Shown: piece after piece, positions 29,401 through 40,396 of the stretch
How positions within the stretch are numbered: the first letter of the stretch is position 1
Layout: the number at the start of each line of letters is the position of its first letter
NCBI GenBank assembly: GCA_964019155.1
Contig: OZ025243.1
Location: 6,638,365 to 6,702,364, forward strand
Length of the DNA: 64,000 bases
Direction of reading: 5' to 3'
Source of the DNA: Osedax fenrisi
Taxonomy: Eukaryota > Annelida > Polychaeta > Sabellida > Siboglinidae
Position numbers and translations under genes: made by a program
Notes under the pieces: generated by a model
What the model was told of the DNA's origin: nothing
The model's database searches: none
The model's input: only the letters and a program-made list of their open reading frames with translations

Positions 29401-30246
29401 GTAATTTAAATGTTGACAATTTGTCATTACCTCGATACAATAAAATCCTAAAATTCATTATAAAATATACTTGAGATAATGAAACTTCATACTAAATATT
29501 ATATTATATTTATATTCTACGTATATTACAAAATGGTTTTACTTCGCAAGTAATAATACTAATTAAGTAGTACCAATTCCTAGCATTTTATGTACATTTT
29601 AAACAATATAAAAGCTACTTACGCTTGTAGCGTTCATAACAACGCATACCACTTGTCTGCTCGAAAGAAAAATTTAAATAAATGTAATATATACAATCTA
29701 ATGTCAGATGTAGACTACATCATGCAGTATAAAATTCATTTTACCATCATTAATATCTATTTATACAATACACACACACTACTATTGTCAATGATATTAT
29801 GTTAATATTATTAACAGTAGGTATTAAGCTATTAAACTATTAATACTATTAAAGCTATATATATATATATATTTATATATATATTCATCTGATATTTATT
29901 CTAATGAAAAATATAATGAAATACAATATATTATATTATACTATATCATAACTAACACATAAGTAGGTAAATAGTATATAATATACACACGTAGTAACTT
30001 ATTAACTTATTAAACTTATTACGTTGGTATAATTTAAATGTATACATTATTTATGTACATGTATATCATTTATTATGTATATTTAAGTTAACAAAATCAA
30101 TATATATAATAAATTTAACATTACATATATCAATATATTATATGTATACATATATGTATTTATATATGTATTTAGTATATATAATACATTACAATTGGTA
30201 TTAATTATCAATATATATATATGTATAAATAAATATTATTATAAAT
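29401..30246. other. AT-rich spacer
   Basis: No gene. An ORF of 71 codons at 29,590-29,805 has no recognisable family or composition bias to support it. Confidence 0.4.
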
Positions 30247-30370
30247 AAAAAGTAGTGGGCCAGATAGTGGGTTTCGACTGCAGCGCCCATAGCGGATAGT
30301 GTCATACTTTACATTCAATTACTTATTCACTTTCTTTATATCGATGGTCAGAACCCGGAATTGGAACCCG
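30247..30370 (+). repeat. Dispersed repeat R4, copy a
   Basis: A GC-richer ~110-bp block with GGTTTCGACTGCAGCGCC, then TCAATTACTTATTCACT and TATCGATG. The same order is found at 57,776-57,880. GTGGGCCAGATAGTGG and GGTTTCGACTGC loosely resemble pol III A and B boxes, so it may be a SINE head. Confidence 0.6.
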
Positions 30371-30521
30371 AATTATAGTTAGGGTTAAATAACTAATATA
30401 TATATATACTTATAGTCATACGTTGTAACATCTAACCTAATTTTTTCTGATTTAATTCTATCTTAAATCTATTGCATGGATCATAAGTAGCTAGACATTT
30501 CTTAATATTTACTGTAAATAG

Positions 30522-30597
<76 letters not shown>

Positions 30598-30769
30598 TAT
30601 AATATTTAGGTATATATATATAATATAAAATTAATATTTGGTATAAATTTTTAATAATTTATACTAAGAAAATCTATTAATGATATACAATTATTAAATA
30701 TAATATTTTAATAATATACAATTATTTATTATATATATAATACTTTATTAAATTGCATATTTCTACAAA
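30371..30769. repeat. AT-rich spacer with long (TA)n
   Basis: (TA)n at about 30,530-30,590, then A/T-only sequence. Confidence 0.7.
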
Positions 30770-30984
30770 ATCATGGTTGTTTTTAAGTGCAGATTATTGA
30801 CATGCGTTGAGTTTATGATGAATTGTCCATTAATTTTGATTGTAGGGTGAGTTGGTAACTTTTTACTTCGGATTGGAATGTGAAGGAAGATAGCTTCGGT
30901 TTTAATTGGATTAAAGACTAGGGAGTTTATTGTGAGCCAGTTATGAATGGTAGTAATAGTAGAGGAAATGATATCAGATGCAAA

Positions 30985-30985
<1 letters not shown>
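30770..30985 (-). pseudogene. L2/Daphne-like LINE RT fragment
   Basis: The minus strand reads HNWLTINSLVFNPIKTEAIF, LHIPIRSKKLP and IKINGQFIINSTHVNN, the block just after the catalytic site. Similar to 36.3 and 38.1 kb. It ends at (TA)n 30,987-31,016. Confidence 0.7.
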
Positions 30986-31016
<31 letters not shown>

Positions 31017-31024
<8 letters not shown>

Positions 31025-31559
31025 CACTAAACAAATACTAATAATATATACACTATGAGAAGATAAACATTTTTTAATACAAGCACGTGTACGTCTATAG
31101 ACAGAGAAAATTAATTATTTCGATAAAGTGATTTTTAAAATATCTAATTAGTTTTAATTACTATTATAAATCTATATAGAATATCGTTTATTCATAATTT
31201 ATGATTATAGTCAATGTAATCCTTAACAAATATCAGAAATAATAGTTAAAGTACATATGAATAATATTAATTTAAAATTTTAATCAAAAAAAAAAGTATA
31301 CTTTTTTTTCGTAATTCATATATGTAGTGGTTAATATACCCTTAATACTAATACTAATACTATAATTTATTAATTTCCAACTTTTCAAATAATTATTTAT
31401 CAATACGTTTCATACTATTATATCTGATAATGAGATATGTGTGAGGTTGTCTATGGTGATCACTATTATCGTGAGCTCCAACATCTTCATTTACGCGTTG
31501 GTGAACACATTGGTATATTTGTTCCCTCATAATCTGGATAAATAGCAATATATCACAGT
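31017..31559. other. AT-rich spacer
   Basis: No gene or repeat recognised. Confidence 0.4.
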
Positions 31560-31990
31560 CGTTTTAAGTTGTGGACCAACAAAAACGGAACACTACCGAA
31601 GGCAATGGTAGTATAGTTAGCTATAGTTAGCTATACCACATTAATACCACTTTACCCTATACCACTATATAGTGTCCACTCCGTTAAAGACATCGAGTCG
31701 CGAATCGTGATAGTTCGGGTAGTTTCGTCTACTTACCTGAGTTTTCAGAAAAATACGACTTCGTCCTGGCCTCATACACTGCCACCAAAACGCGTTTCCA
31801 TCATATCTTCGTGTACATTTCGAAATTATTGTAAAATTCACTTTTCACATAAGGCCTACATGACTCATATTTAATTAATTTGGGCTACATTAAATTAGGC
31901 CCCCTAAAATATTGACCCAGGGAAATAGCCCAATCCCCCCCCCCCCTTAAGCTGGCCCTGCCTATCTCTTTATATATGACGACATCGTCG
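31560..31990 (-). other. GC-rich island with strong splice donor, probable transposon fragment
   Basis: The minus strand starts CAGGGCCAGCTTAAGGGGGG (a transposon-end look, with a 13-base G run) and contains an open stretch reading KCTRRYDGNAFWWQC then PGRSRIFLKTQ. It ends at a perfect donor CAG|GTAAGT at about 31,733-31,742. The Cys/Trp pattern is reminiscent of ISXO2/Merlin-type zinc ribbons, but this is weak. The far part (31,600-31,660) has short direct repeats of ATAGTTAGCT. Confidence 0.35.
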
Positions 31991-32260
31991 AGAGTGTATA
32001 CTAACTTTACCTACATTTTAAAATAAGTACTACTTGAATAGTAGTTTTCTATAAATAGATATGTTTACCGATAACGATTATCCATATTTAATAATGCATC
32101 AATATCATTTCTACCATTAATTATATCATATTTCATAATATATTCATATATAAAATATGTAATTAAACTAACCCGTTTCATAATCGCTCACTGATTTGAT
32201 TACGTCTTTATATTTTATTCCATGAATACAGCCACGCTCGATAGATACCTAACAGTAATA

Positions 32261-32318
<58 letters not shown>

Positions 32319-32400
32319 CATATATATGGCATCATATGTGCATATATTACATATTGAATTGTTGATAATTATGTTATAATATTTTATATATAACAATTTA

Positions 32401-32438
<38 letters not shown>

Positions 32439-32726
32439 ACTAATTACAGTATTCTGATATACGGTAACTATATCTAACAGTATACCATTGAACGTCATTT
32501 GGAATACTATTATAGCATTGTTTAATTTAATATAATTTCTATCAATACGATATCGATACACATTTTTTATATAAGGTGAACTTATAGAATTACGTCATAA
32601 CTATAAGGATAATATATATATATATATATATATAAATTAACATATAATACATTAACTTGTTTATTAATGTCCCCATCATTCCTTGCCTGTTGGAGAGGAA
32701 TGGTAAATCTGATTTATTTATTTATA
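31991..32726. repeat. AT-rich spacer with (TA)n tracts
   Basis: (TA)n at about 32,262-32,314, 32,407-32,436 and 32,612-32,634. The ORFs here encode only repeat-derived YIYI peptides. Confidence 0.7.
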
Positions 32727-33002
32727 ATAAAAACCACGTGGCTAAGAAAGCTAATACGTCATTCACACAAACAGTAGGACGTGGGTACAAGCGCAGTCCG
32801 GATTATTAAAATAGGTACTTAACATAACATTTAGAAGTGATCTTATATAATGGGGTATTGAAATGAACGATCGGCTCTAGTTAAACCATGGATGCTTTAA
32901 CACGAGAGCGTCTTCGTAGGGATACCAAATCCATATATAGTTATAAATGAAAACTTCATATGAGTTCATGAAAGGATTCCACCAAAATAACAATAACAAT
33001 AC
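32727..33002 (+). mobile_element. tRNA-derived SINE, family 1, copy b
   Basis: Body matches 13,500-13,691 (ATTTAGAAGTGATCTTATATAA, GGATGCTTTAACACGAGAGCG, ATTCCACCAAAATAACAATA). The A box (GTGGCTAAGAAAGC) and B box (GGGTACAAGCGCAG) are mutated, so this copy is older or transcriptionally dead. Confidence 0.7.
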
Positions 33003-33156
33003 ATATATTTTAACTTAATCCATTTCGTGCAGACTATTATTATACAACTATTTTACAAACTTTCCTATTTGCGATAATACCATAATACTTAAACACACGA
33101 TTCTATTGAATTTAATAACATCGTTACATCAACACATTATCATCTTATATACTACA

Positions 33157-33637
33157 CTGTTAAACAGTAGGGTACAGCGAATTCAATGTATAGGGTACAG
33201 ATCGTTAAAAGATCACAACAATTTACCATGTACCCTAACTAGGGTATACGAATTTTAAACTCACTATAGTGAGTACAATATATAGGGTACAATATATTGT
33301 TAGGGTACATATATGTTAAATATTAGGGTACATAACTATTAAATGAACTAGGGTACACTCTATATATGTATTAGGGTACAGCTATGTTAACTATTAGGGT
33401 ACGTGACTATTACATTTACATATCATGAAATTCAATTACGGTACATATCATACAATTGCATTAGGGTACACGGTATCATATAATTAGGGTACACCGGCTA
33501 ACATTATTTAGGGTACAGTTTGATCATTTTTAGGGTACTGATCGTATTTATTCAAATTCTACCCTAATTAGGGTATATCTATGGGGACATTACTTACACC
33601 CTAAAAATGGCACTCGAGGTACCCTACTTTTTAACAG
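33157..33637. mobile_element. 481-bp TIR element filled with AGGGTAC motifs
   Basis: Ends are 19-bp inverted repeats with one mismatch: CTGTTAAACAGTAGGGTAC (left) and CTGTTAAAAAGTAGGGTAC (right, complement). ACA flanks both sides (33,154-33,156; 33,638-33,640), a possible 3-bp target duplication. Inside are twelve exact AGGGTAC motifs in one orientation, most as TTAGGGTACA, spaced about 25-35 bp, plus two AGGGTAT and four complementary copies near the two ends. There is no ORF. The motif is the inner end of the TIR, so it may be a reiterated transposase-binding site. I know of no named family with this layout. Confidence 0.75.
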
Positions 33638-34047
33638 ACACGACCTCATATTGAATTTATAAGAATCTACGATTACTCATTCCATACGTATAATTACTAT
33701 ACAATGGTATGCATATCTGATAAGTATACGATAAAAAGAAACATAAACTTCCGAAAACAATATATTGATTACATTTAGAACACATTCACGAATTAATTTA
33801 TAATAAATTTAAATTTAATTTTACAAATACTTATTTTCCAAATATACCAAACTTCTATGATTCATTAACTTCATTGATTAATTGTCATGCACATATACAA
33901 ATTAAAACTATAAATAGAAATTAAACTCACTGATATACAAATCTTTAAATGTTCTTGAAAATAATCTTAGGAAAATAGAAAGACTCTATACATTTAAAAA
34001 TTATATTTTTATAATACTTATTATACAAATAATATAATTAATTATAT

Positions 34048-34053
<6 letters not shown>
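33638..34053. other. AT-rich spacer
   Basis: No gene recognised. (TA)n follows at 34,054-34,084. Confidence 0.4.
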
Positions 34054-34089
<36 letters not shown>

Positions 34090-34255
34090 TAATAGACTGG
34101 GGTCTATGGCTCAGTGGCACAACCGAAAGCTAGTAAGCCAGAGGTTCCGATTTCGACTTCAGGCAGTTATTGTTTTTCTCTTGTGTTTATCAAGAACTTA
34201 AAAATAGTAAATCTAAAAAAAGTTACTATTTGTATTGTATTGTCCAGGTACCACG
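34090..34255 (+). mobile_element. tRNA-derived SINE, family 2
   Basis: A box TGGCTCAGTGG (34,107-34,117) and B-box-like GGTTCCGATTT (34,143-34,153), then a T-rich body with CTTGTGTTTATCAAGAAC also seen at 14,420. No tRNA cloverleaf. Confidence 0.65.
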
Positions 34256-35167
34256 ACACTTCTAGGTTATTTCGTCTATCTTATTAACCTTGGCGTCATA
34301 ACTTAGTATATTATTATGAAAATAATAAGTAATTATAGCATATATCAATTACCGAATTCAATAATTAGATATTTCATTATTATTTAAGATGCATGTAAAT
34401 GATAAATAAGTGGATTTATTCATTTGGTTATATTTTCCAATATATTATTAATGTATTGATTATATTTATTATTAATAACTATTTGTATATTATTAATAAC
34501 TATTGTATCATGAAAGATATATAAATAATAGAAAAAATACGTAGATTGTATATATATATATATATATATAGTGATATGTTATAAGTGTAATTATATGCTT
34601 TTACATATGAAAAACACGATTTAGAATAATGATGAATGGGAAATGTAAATGATAAGGGAATATTAATGAAGAATAAGTAACAGTATTGTATGCGTGATAA
34701 TATATAGGAATTAACTAGAGTTTTAGTAAGATATATAGTAAGAGATACAATAATTATATATATATATTTATATTTATATATTACAAGTTGATATTGTAGG
34801 TATGTTTGCGTTACTTTGTTTTTTTTCTCCAGTAATACATACGTAAGTGAGCCTTTGGAAGCGTGTAAAGTGTACACTGTACACCCATGTTATCATAATG
34901 AATTATTTAATAAATATTATTTTATAATTATTTAATAAATATTATTTAATATTATTGTTAAAAGTTGGCACTCATATCAAAGGTCAAATATCATTACAAA
35001 AAGATAAATTCTATTAAATTAATAAAATATACACATATCGGATAATGAATCGTAGATAAGTTCTGAATAACGTAACGTATCATTACCGTATACTTTTGTA
35101 TATTTCTATATGTATATTACAGAACCCTTTAGCACAATTAATCCAATATTACAATACATAAATATAC

Positions 35168-35203
<36 letters not shown>

Positions 35204-35689
35204 GTGTGAGTACATACATAACTATACATGTATGACTAGATCATATATCCTATAAATTGTGTATTAAACCGTTTGTATTCTTTTTTTTATTGATACTTTT
35301 ATATAACAGTTTCTATGGCAGAAAACATGTCCTATTTCTTTTTCTAAGTTACGATATATTCCATTTGGATTATTATCTATGAAATAATTAAAATATTACT
35401 TATAAAATGCAACTAGGTTAATAGGAAACATTATAATTATATAGTATTATATTACTTGTGACGTCATACACTTACCAATGCAATAATATACATGTGAGAT
35501 TATTCAATAATCTATTTTAATATATACACATTACAACAATTATAGTATATATATATAAGTTATGTGTATCAGATCCATAATATACTGAATCTATTTGATA
35601 ATACGTTGTTTTGTTTACGAACTGCAAACTGAACTTGTAAAGCAATCTTATAAGACGTATACGTCCATATATATATATGTGAAGTTACA
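34256..35689. other. AT-rich spacer, nothing recognised
   Basis: About 1.4 kb with (TA)n at 34,548-34,570 and 35,171-35,201. A 125-codon frame at 34,500-34,877 (minus) contains SYILSRIQYCYLFFINIPLS, a possible trace of a LINE thumb (SRIDYCN), but the rest is repeat-derived. Confidence 0.4.
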
Positions 35690-36780
35690 CTTTTAGATTA
35701 CATAATTAGGTTTTCAGTAGTTTCTTGAAGTTTTTGGGTTGATGGTGTAGTACGGATGGATGTAGGAATAGTGTTCCATGAGTATGTACAAATACGCGAG
35801 TATTCATTGAATATAAGTTATGTTTAAGAGGTATTTTATGTAGAAAGGTATTTGTGGGGCGTAGTGTTGTACTGGTTTGTAATGTAAGTTTGAGTAGGGA
35901 TGTTAGGTAGTCAGGTAACCATGGTGAATTTCTTTAAGTAGCAGTAATAGATTTATGTATATTATAGTCTGTAGGTGAGATGTACAATGTATAATGTATA
36001 GTATACGTACACTATACACTGTGTAGTGTACGCCGTACATGCTGTTAAAGAATTATTGAAGAGTTATTGAATTTCTTAGAATTTTAGTTACGAAATATAT
36101 ATTGAGGGGGTATGTAAATGACGACATTGCAGTAGTGGAATTGAGGTTGGATATATGCATACGCTATACTAATAGCGGTGGGTATTGATATAGAGTGAAG
36201 AATAATTCGTAATTAATGTAGTTGATAGTTTAGTAATTTTGTTACATGGGACATTGTCTATAAAAACTAAACGTACCCTCAAATATAACATACGATTTTT
36301 TACATGTGTTGAGTACTTAATGATCTATCCTTTAATATTGATTGGAGGTGGTTTTTGTAACGTTTTAAACCGGAAAGAAAGGTGCATGAATTTTAGCTGG
36401 ATAGAAGATGTTGATAATCTGGTTTACGTCATAAATTTCTGATCGTACTTCTTCTATTCTTATCAATGGGCACATATCATCCCCTATACATATTTCTTAC
36501 GGAGTCCCCCAATGCTCTGTATTAGGACCGATTCTTTTTAATATTTATCTACTTCCTATTTTTGATATAATTTCTAAATTTCCCCTTATATCAGTTCATT
36601 CATACGCTGATGATATACAACTTAACGTAAAATGCACTTCTGATATCAATTTTACTCCCAATCTGTATTTAACCTACTTGGCTTTCAAATAATTCTCTAT
36701 TTCTAAATCCCAATAAAACATAAACTATATTTCTTCACCTCCCTTCTCCCAGACGCCCATTAACAGTCCCACCATTTATC

Positions 36781-37299
36781 ATGATTAACAATCATAATAT
36801 CTTATATTCTGATAATGTTAAATATATTGGTGTTTATTTCGACAGTTCTTTATCTTTTCATCGCCACATTTCAAATCTTCTTCGCTCTATAAACTTTCAT
36901 CTTCACTCTTTCCGTCTAATCCGTAACTCCATCTCCCTAAGTGTTTCCATAACTCTCGCCTCATCTTTCATATTACCGCTTTTTGATTACTGCAATATTT
37001 TCCTTTTCTCCTTACCTGGCTATCAAATTAAAAAATTACAAATACTACAGAATGCGTTAGTACGATCAATTTTTAAAATTGATGGCTTTTCCCAAATACA
37101 TATTTCCCCATATTTACATAGTATTAAAATGCATTGGCTACAAATACAATTTAGAATAATATTTAAAGCTCTTCTATTAACTCATAACTCTCTTCACCAC
37201 AACCGACCTGAATATCTATCTTCCTTAATGTCTATTCATACTCACACTATCTCTCTCCGTTCAACTACTTCTTACCTTCTACATCTACCCTCTAAGCTT
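36781..37299 (+). pseudogene. RT thumb domain of L2/Daphne-like LINE
   Basis: Open frame: DNVKYIGVYFDSSLSFHRHI, ILPLFDYCNIFL, LKKLQILQNALVRSIF-like (KIKKLQILQNALVRSIFK region), LHSIKMHWLQIQFRIIFKAL and the LRSTTSYLLHLPSKL edge where the solo LTR enters. Paralogous to 61,645-62,340. Confidence 0.75.
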
Positions 37300-37709
37300 T
37301 GATATGACACGCCTAATTCATTCCACATATCCCATATATGGATATCGTGCATAATGAAATATTCCATATATTCTAGATATCCATGTATGGAATATGTGGA
37401 ATGAATTGTTACGTAATAAATTGCCAACGTGGTATCAGCGCACGTACGCCGAGTGCCTGGTATCACGCACGCACATTCCTGTCGACCGCCCAACGCGCCG
37501 GCGCCTGTATATAAATATAGCGGACCGCCGCTATAGCTAAGCATCTTTATGGACCCGTTAATAAACCTACTTAAGCCTTGACGCTTTCTTAAGTATCTCT
37601 CCCCTTGTCGGCGTACTCGTCACGCTCACCCTCACGTCTTGTGTGAATTCACCCTAATACATATGCCAACCCCCAACACCCGTCTTATTACTTACTTAAC
37701 AACTTAACA
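37300..37709 (+). mobile_element. Solo LTR (family S, long form), 5-bp target duplication AGCTT
   Basis: 410 bp, TGATATGAC ... CTTAACA, flanked by AGCTT at 37,295-37,299 and 37,710-37,714. The LINE protein resumes on the far side, supporting insertion. It shares with the LTR at 8,491 the order TATATAAATA, GC stem, AATAAA, AAGCCTTGACGCTTT and the terminal CTTAACA. The middle (37,435-37,530) is GC-rich. A 31-bp imperfect inverted repeat lies at its 5' side. A repeated TGAAT (37,402 and 37,644) could instead mark a separate inner insertion. Confidence 0.75.
37316..37406. repeat. 31-bp inverted repeat (hairpin) in the solo LTR
   Basis: Arms 37,316-37,346 and 37,376-37,406 are complementary with 2 mismatches, 29-nt loop. 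Arms begin ATTCATTCCACATAT. Could be a MITE or an LTR regulatory stem. Confidence 0.8.
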
Positions 37710-38560
37710 AGCTTAATCTACATACCACTAATATTCGTGCATGGCATATATCAGCCCCTTATCTATGGAATAAAATACCACATAATCTACGCTCCACTAA
37801 ATCCACCACCTCTTTTAAATCTCTATTAAAAACATATATATTTACTATTACATTTCCTTAATCATTTTTTTTATCACTATTTATCAATATCTATAATTGT
37901 ATTTACAATTTATATTAATGTTGAGTACTTTCTCTATTCCTATTTATATTATTATTAGTTTATTATTTTCGTTTATGTTCCGTTATATTGTTTTTTGTTT
38001 TTACTTTAGACGCTTGATTGCTATGGCACAAAGAGTCTTTAAAATAAATTGAATTGAATTGAATTGATAAAGAATTTGATTGGAGTTTATTGTGAACCAG
38101 TTATGAATAGTGTTAATAGTAAACGAGAAGATGTCAGGCATAACGTTTTTATTTTCTGCATATTTGACATACATTTGGATGTTGTAGGAATATGTATGAA
38201 AGTTAACTTGAGAATTTAAGATATGGTGGATAAGGGGAATTATGTAAATTTAAAAAGTATTTTTCCTAGGAATGACCGTGGGGAACACAATTTATTACAT
38301 GACATGAAGATGCTCTGGCTGAGTGAAATACAATTTATGAAATTTGATTAGTTATGAAAGACGTCCATAGATGTAACACGGTGTTTGAGTATGAAGTGTT
38401 CAATATTATTTAACACAAATGAGAGATCAAATAGTGCGAGGATTATACCATTTTTGAAGTAATTGTAACCTATTCTTTCTTGAACCCAGCTATCATTGAC
38501 ACAAGATAAAAGTATATTGGCAAATAATATGTTTAAAATATTTTAAAATATAGAGTTAAT

Positions 38561-38993
38561 AAATTAGGTCGATAATTGTTAAAATCACCAGATTTAAAAA
38601 TAAGTAACATTTAATATCTTATAAAAAAAAATATAGTTTTTAAAAACCTAGTCCTATTATAACAGAAAATGATTTATTAAAAATATACAATACATGATTT
38701 ATAATAGAGGATAATATATATTGAATAAGGTTCATTTATATGTCAAGTAACATGCATATCTAGAGAATAATGAATTGTCAATGTACTCAAATAGGTAATA
38801 TACTGATACAATTTAATATATACCATATATATATATATATATATATATGTATAGCAAAGTAAAGTAAACTAACATCCTTTAAAACAGTTTATATCTTTAT
38901 AATCATTTATATTAAATACTGCATTACAATGAACACATATTCCAATCAAATTGCGTACTATGCAGTTAATATATTTAAATTATTTATAATAAT

Positions 38994-39029
<36 letters not shown>

Positions 39030-39075
39030 GTTATAAATGATATGTTATTTAAAAGCTAACAAATATAGAATTTAA

Positions 39076-39111
<36 letters not shown>
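38561..39111. other. AT-rich spacer
   Basis: (TA)n at 38,827-38,848, 38,999-39,026 and 39,080-39,110. A decayed RT motif (NNYRPNLL) near 38,580 may extend the outer LINE. Confidence 0.4.
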
Positions 39112-39114
<3 letters not shown>

Positions 39115-39195
39115 GTAAACGACTAGATAAGCATTGCGCTTCTTCGATTACCTTGGTCATGCCTAAATTATGATATTATTATTATATATATGTTC
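39112..39195 (+). repeat. Dispersed stem-loop repeat R3, copy c
   Basis: GGTAAACGACTAGATAAGC ATTGC GCTTCTTCGATTACC, then TTGGTCATGCCTAAATTATG and (ATT)n. Closest to copy a at 18,239. Confidence 0.5.
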
Positions 39196-39229
39196 AGTTA
39201 TAACTTTTTTTTAATAATTATAGTTGTAC

Positions 39230-40395
39230 CGGTATAGGTAACAAAAGTAAGGTATACTTTACTGTTGTATCTATATTGAAATCATTTAGCATATTACGCA
39301 ATACTAATGATGCTCACTCTAACATATATATACGTCCTGACCAATCTTATGATGATAGGAAGAAATGAAGAATATTAACCTTAAGAGCCTCAACAAACCC
39401 GGTAATATTAAATGTGTATTTAATAATCATACACTGACTTATGAGTTGAGGACTTTCTCTTTAAATGATGAGAGAATTGTAATTGAATGTAATTATATTA
39501 TAGAGTATACTATTAGTGATTATAATAAATGGAAATTATTACTTGATAATAATAATAAAAGTTCTTATAATTCCTCTACCAGTTCAAATAGTGTTATTAA
39601 TAATAATTGACTAGATTATTTCATGAAAGTATTCTACTCTAATTCGTAATACATTACATCTGATTATGACTCAATTAAATATGATATTTCTATAATTAAT
39701 TGGGACAATCTATTAGAGTCAGCTAATGATAGTTCGGATATGTTATCCATATTTATAGAGAAATTATTACTAATATGTAACAATCATACTAAGTTTAGAA
39801 TATATATATCCTATACATATCATATCCATCTTAAAATAGTAATGAACAAATGTCGATATTTACATAGTATAATTCATGACAATACCACTCGTCTAAACTG
39901 GCATAAAGCTAAACTTAATATTGAAACAAAACTTAAGGAATATAACTTAGACAAAGAAGGTGTTATCTTCTGATAATAAGGCTACTTTCTATAAATTCTT
40001 AAATAATAAACGACATTCTACTAACTCAATATCACCACTTTATGACGAAACTAATAATGTTGTATTATCATATGATTTTGACAAAGTATCCTGCTTATCA
40101 CGTCAATACCAATCGGTTTTTAATAAAAGTACTGATACTAATTTACCACCGAAATAGGTAACACACCATTATCACAATCAGCATCTCCCTCATTTTCCTC
40201 ATATCCTACCACACCGATGTAGTACGTACATTCCTATGCCTACTACCCAACAAGTATAATAACTCACCTGATGGTATTCCGAAAGCTTTCTTAAAGATAT
40301 TATCATTTAAATAATGCTATCCTCTTTCAATCATATACACTAATATTCTTAAAACAGGAATATGCCCGGATATATGGAAATTGTCTCATACATAT
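39230..40395 (+). pseudogene. CR1-like LINE, internally deleted
   Basis: ORF1 C-terminus (39,365-39,610, with CVFNNHTLTYELRTFSLNDE) leads straight into the endonuclease-RT linker (INWDNLLESAND, KIVMNKCRYLHSIIH at 39,740-39,973), then KATFYKFLNNKRHSTNSISP and LSYDFDKVSCLSRQYQSVF (39,960-40,157) and the RT entry NNSPDGIPKAFLKILS, CPDIWKLS. The endonuclease is deleted. It is cut at about 40,395 by a junction with a minus-strand LINE. Confidence 0.7.
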
Positions 40396-40396
40396 A

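Larger units (their letters stand above)
36434..38065 (+). mobile_element. L2/Daphne-like LINE (inner copy), 3' end with (TTGAA)n tail
   Basis: 5'-truncated. Begins in the RT (SSILINGHISS, GVPQCSVLGPILFNIYLLPI, SYADDIQLN at about 36,600), has an open thumb frame at 36,781-37,299, is interrupted by a solo LTR, and resumes with NIRAWHISAPYLWNKIPHNL to about 37,865. The 3' UTR ends AAATAAATTGAATTGAATTG at about 38,060. Confidence 0.75.
35690..38560 (-). mobile_element. L2/Daphne-like LINE (outer copy), split by a plus-strand LINE
   Basis: 38,560-38,066 on the minus strand carries the RT core (SWVQERIGYNYF, LFDLSFVLNNIEHFILKHRV, IHNWFTINS). 36,433-35,690 continues with the post-catalytic and C-terminal parts (SIKYSTHVK-like, WLPDYLTSLLK, RPTNTFLHK). 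The break is filled by the plus-strand LINE 36,434-38,065. Similar ATAAA..ATTTGAT sequences at both edges could be the old target duplication. Fully decayed. Confidence 0.6.

Noticed and set aside
29590..29805. 71-aa ORF as a small gene
   Set aside because: No family, no splice or promoter context, and length expected by chance in AT-rich DNA with few GC codons is not excluded.
33157..33637. CRISPR-like or telomeric array of TTAGGGTAC motifs
   Set aside because: The repeats are only 7-9 bp, with irregular spacing and TIRs at the ends. This is a eukaryotic context, and the motif is not a tandem telomeric repeat.
34500..34877. 125-aa ORF as a host gene
   Set aside because: Low-complexity Tyr/Ile-rich, partly (TA)n-derived; at best a trace of a LINE thumb motif.
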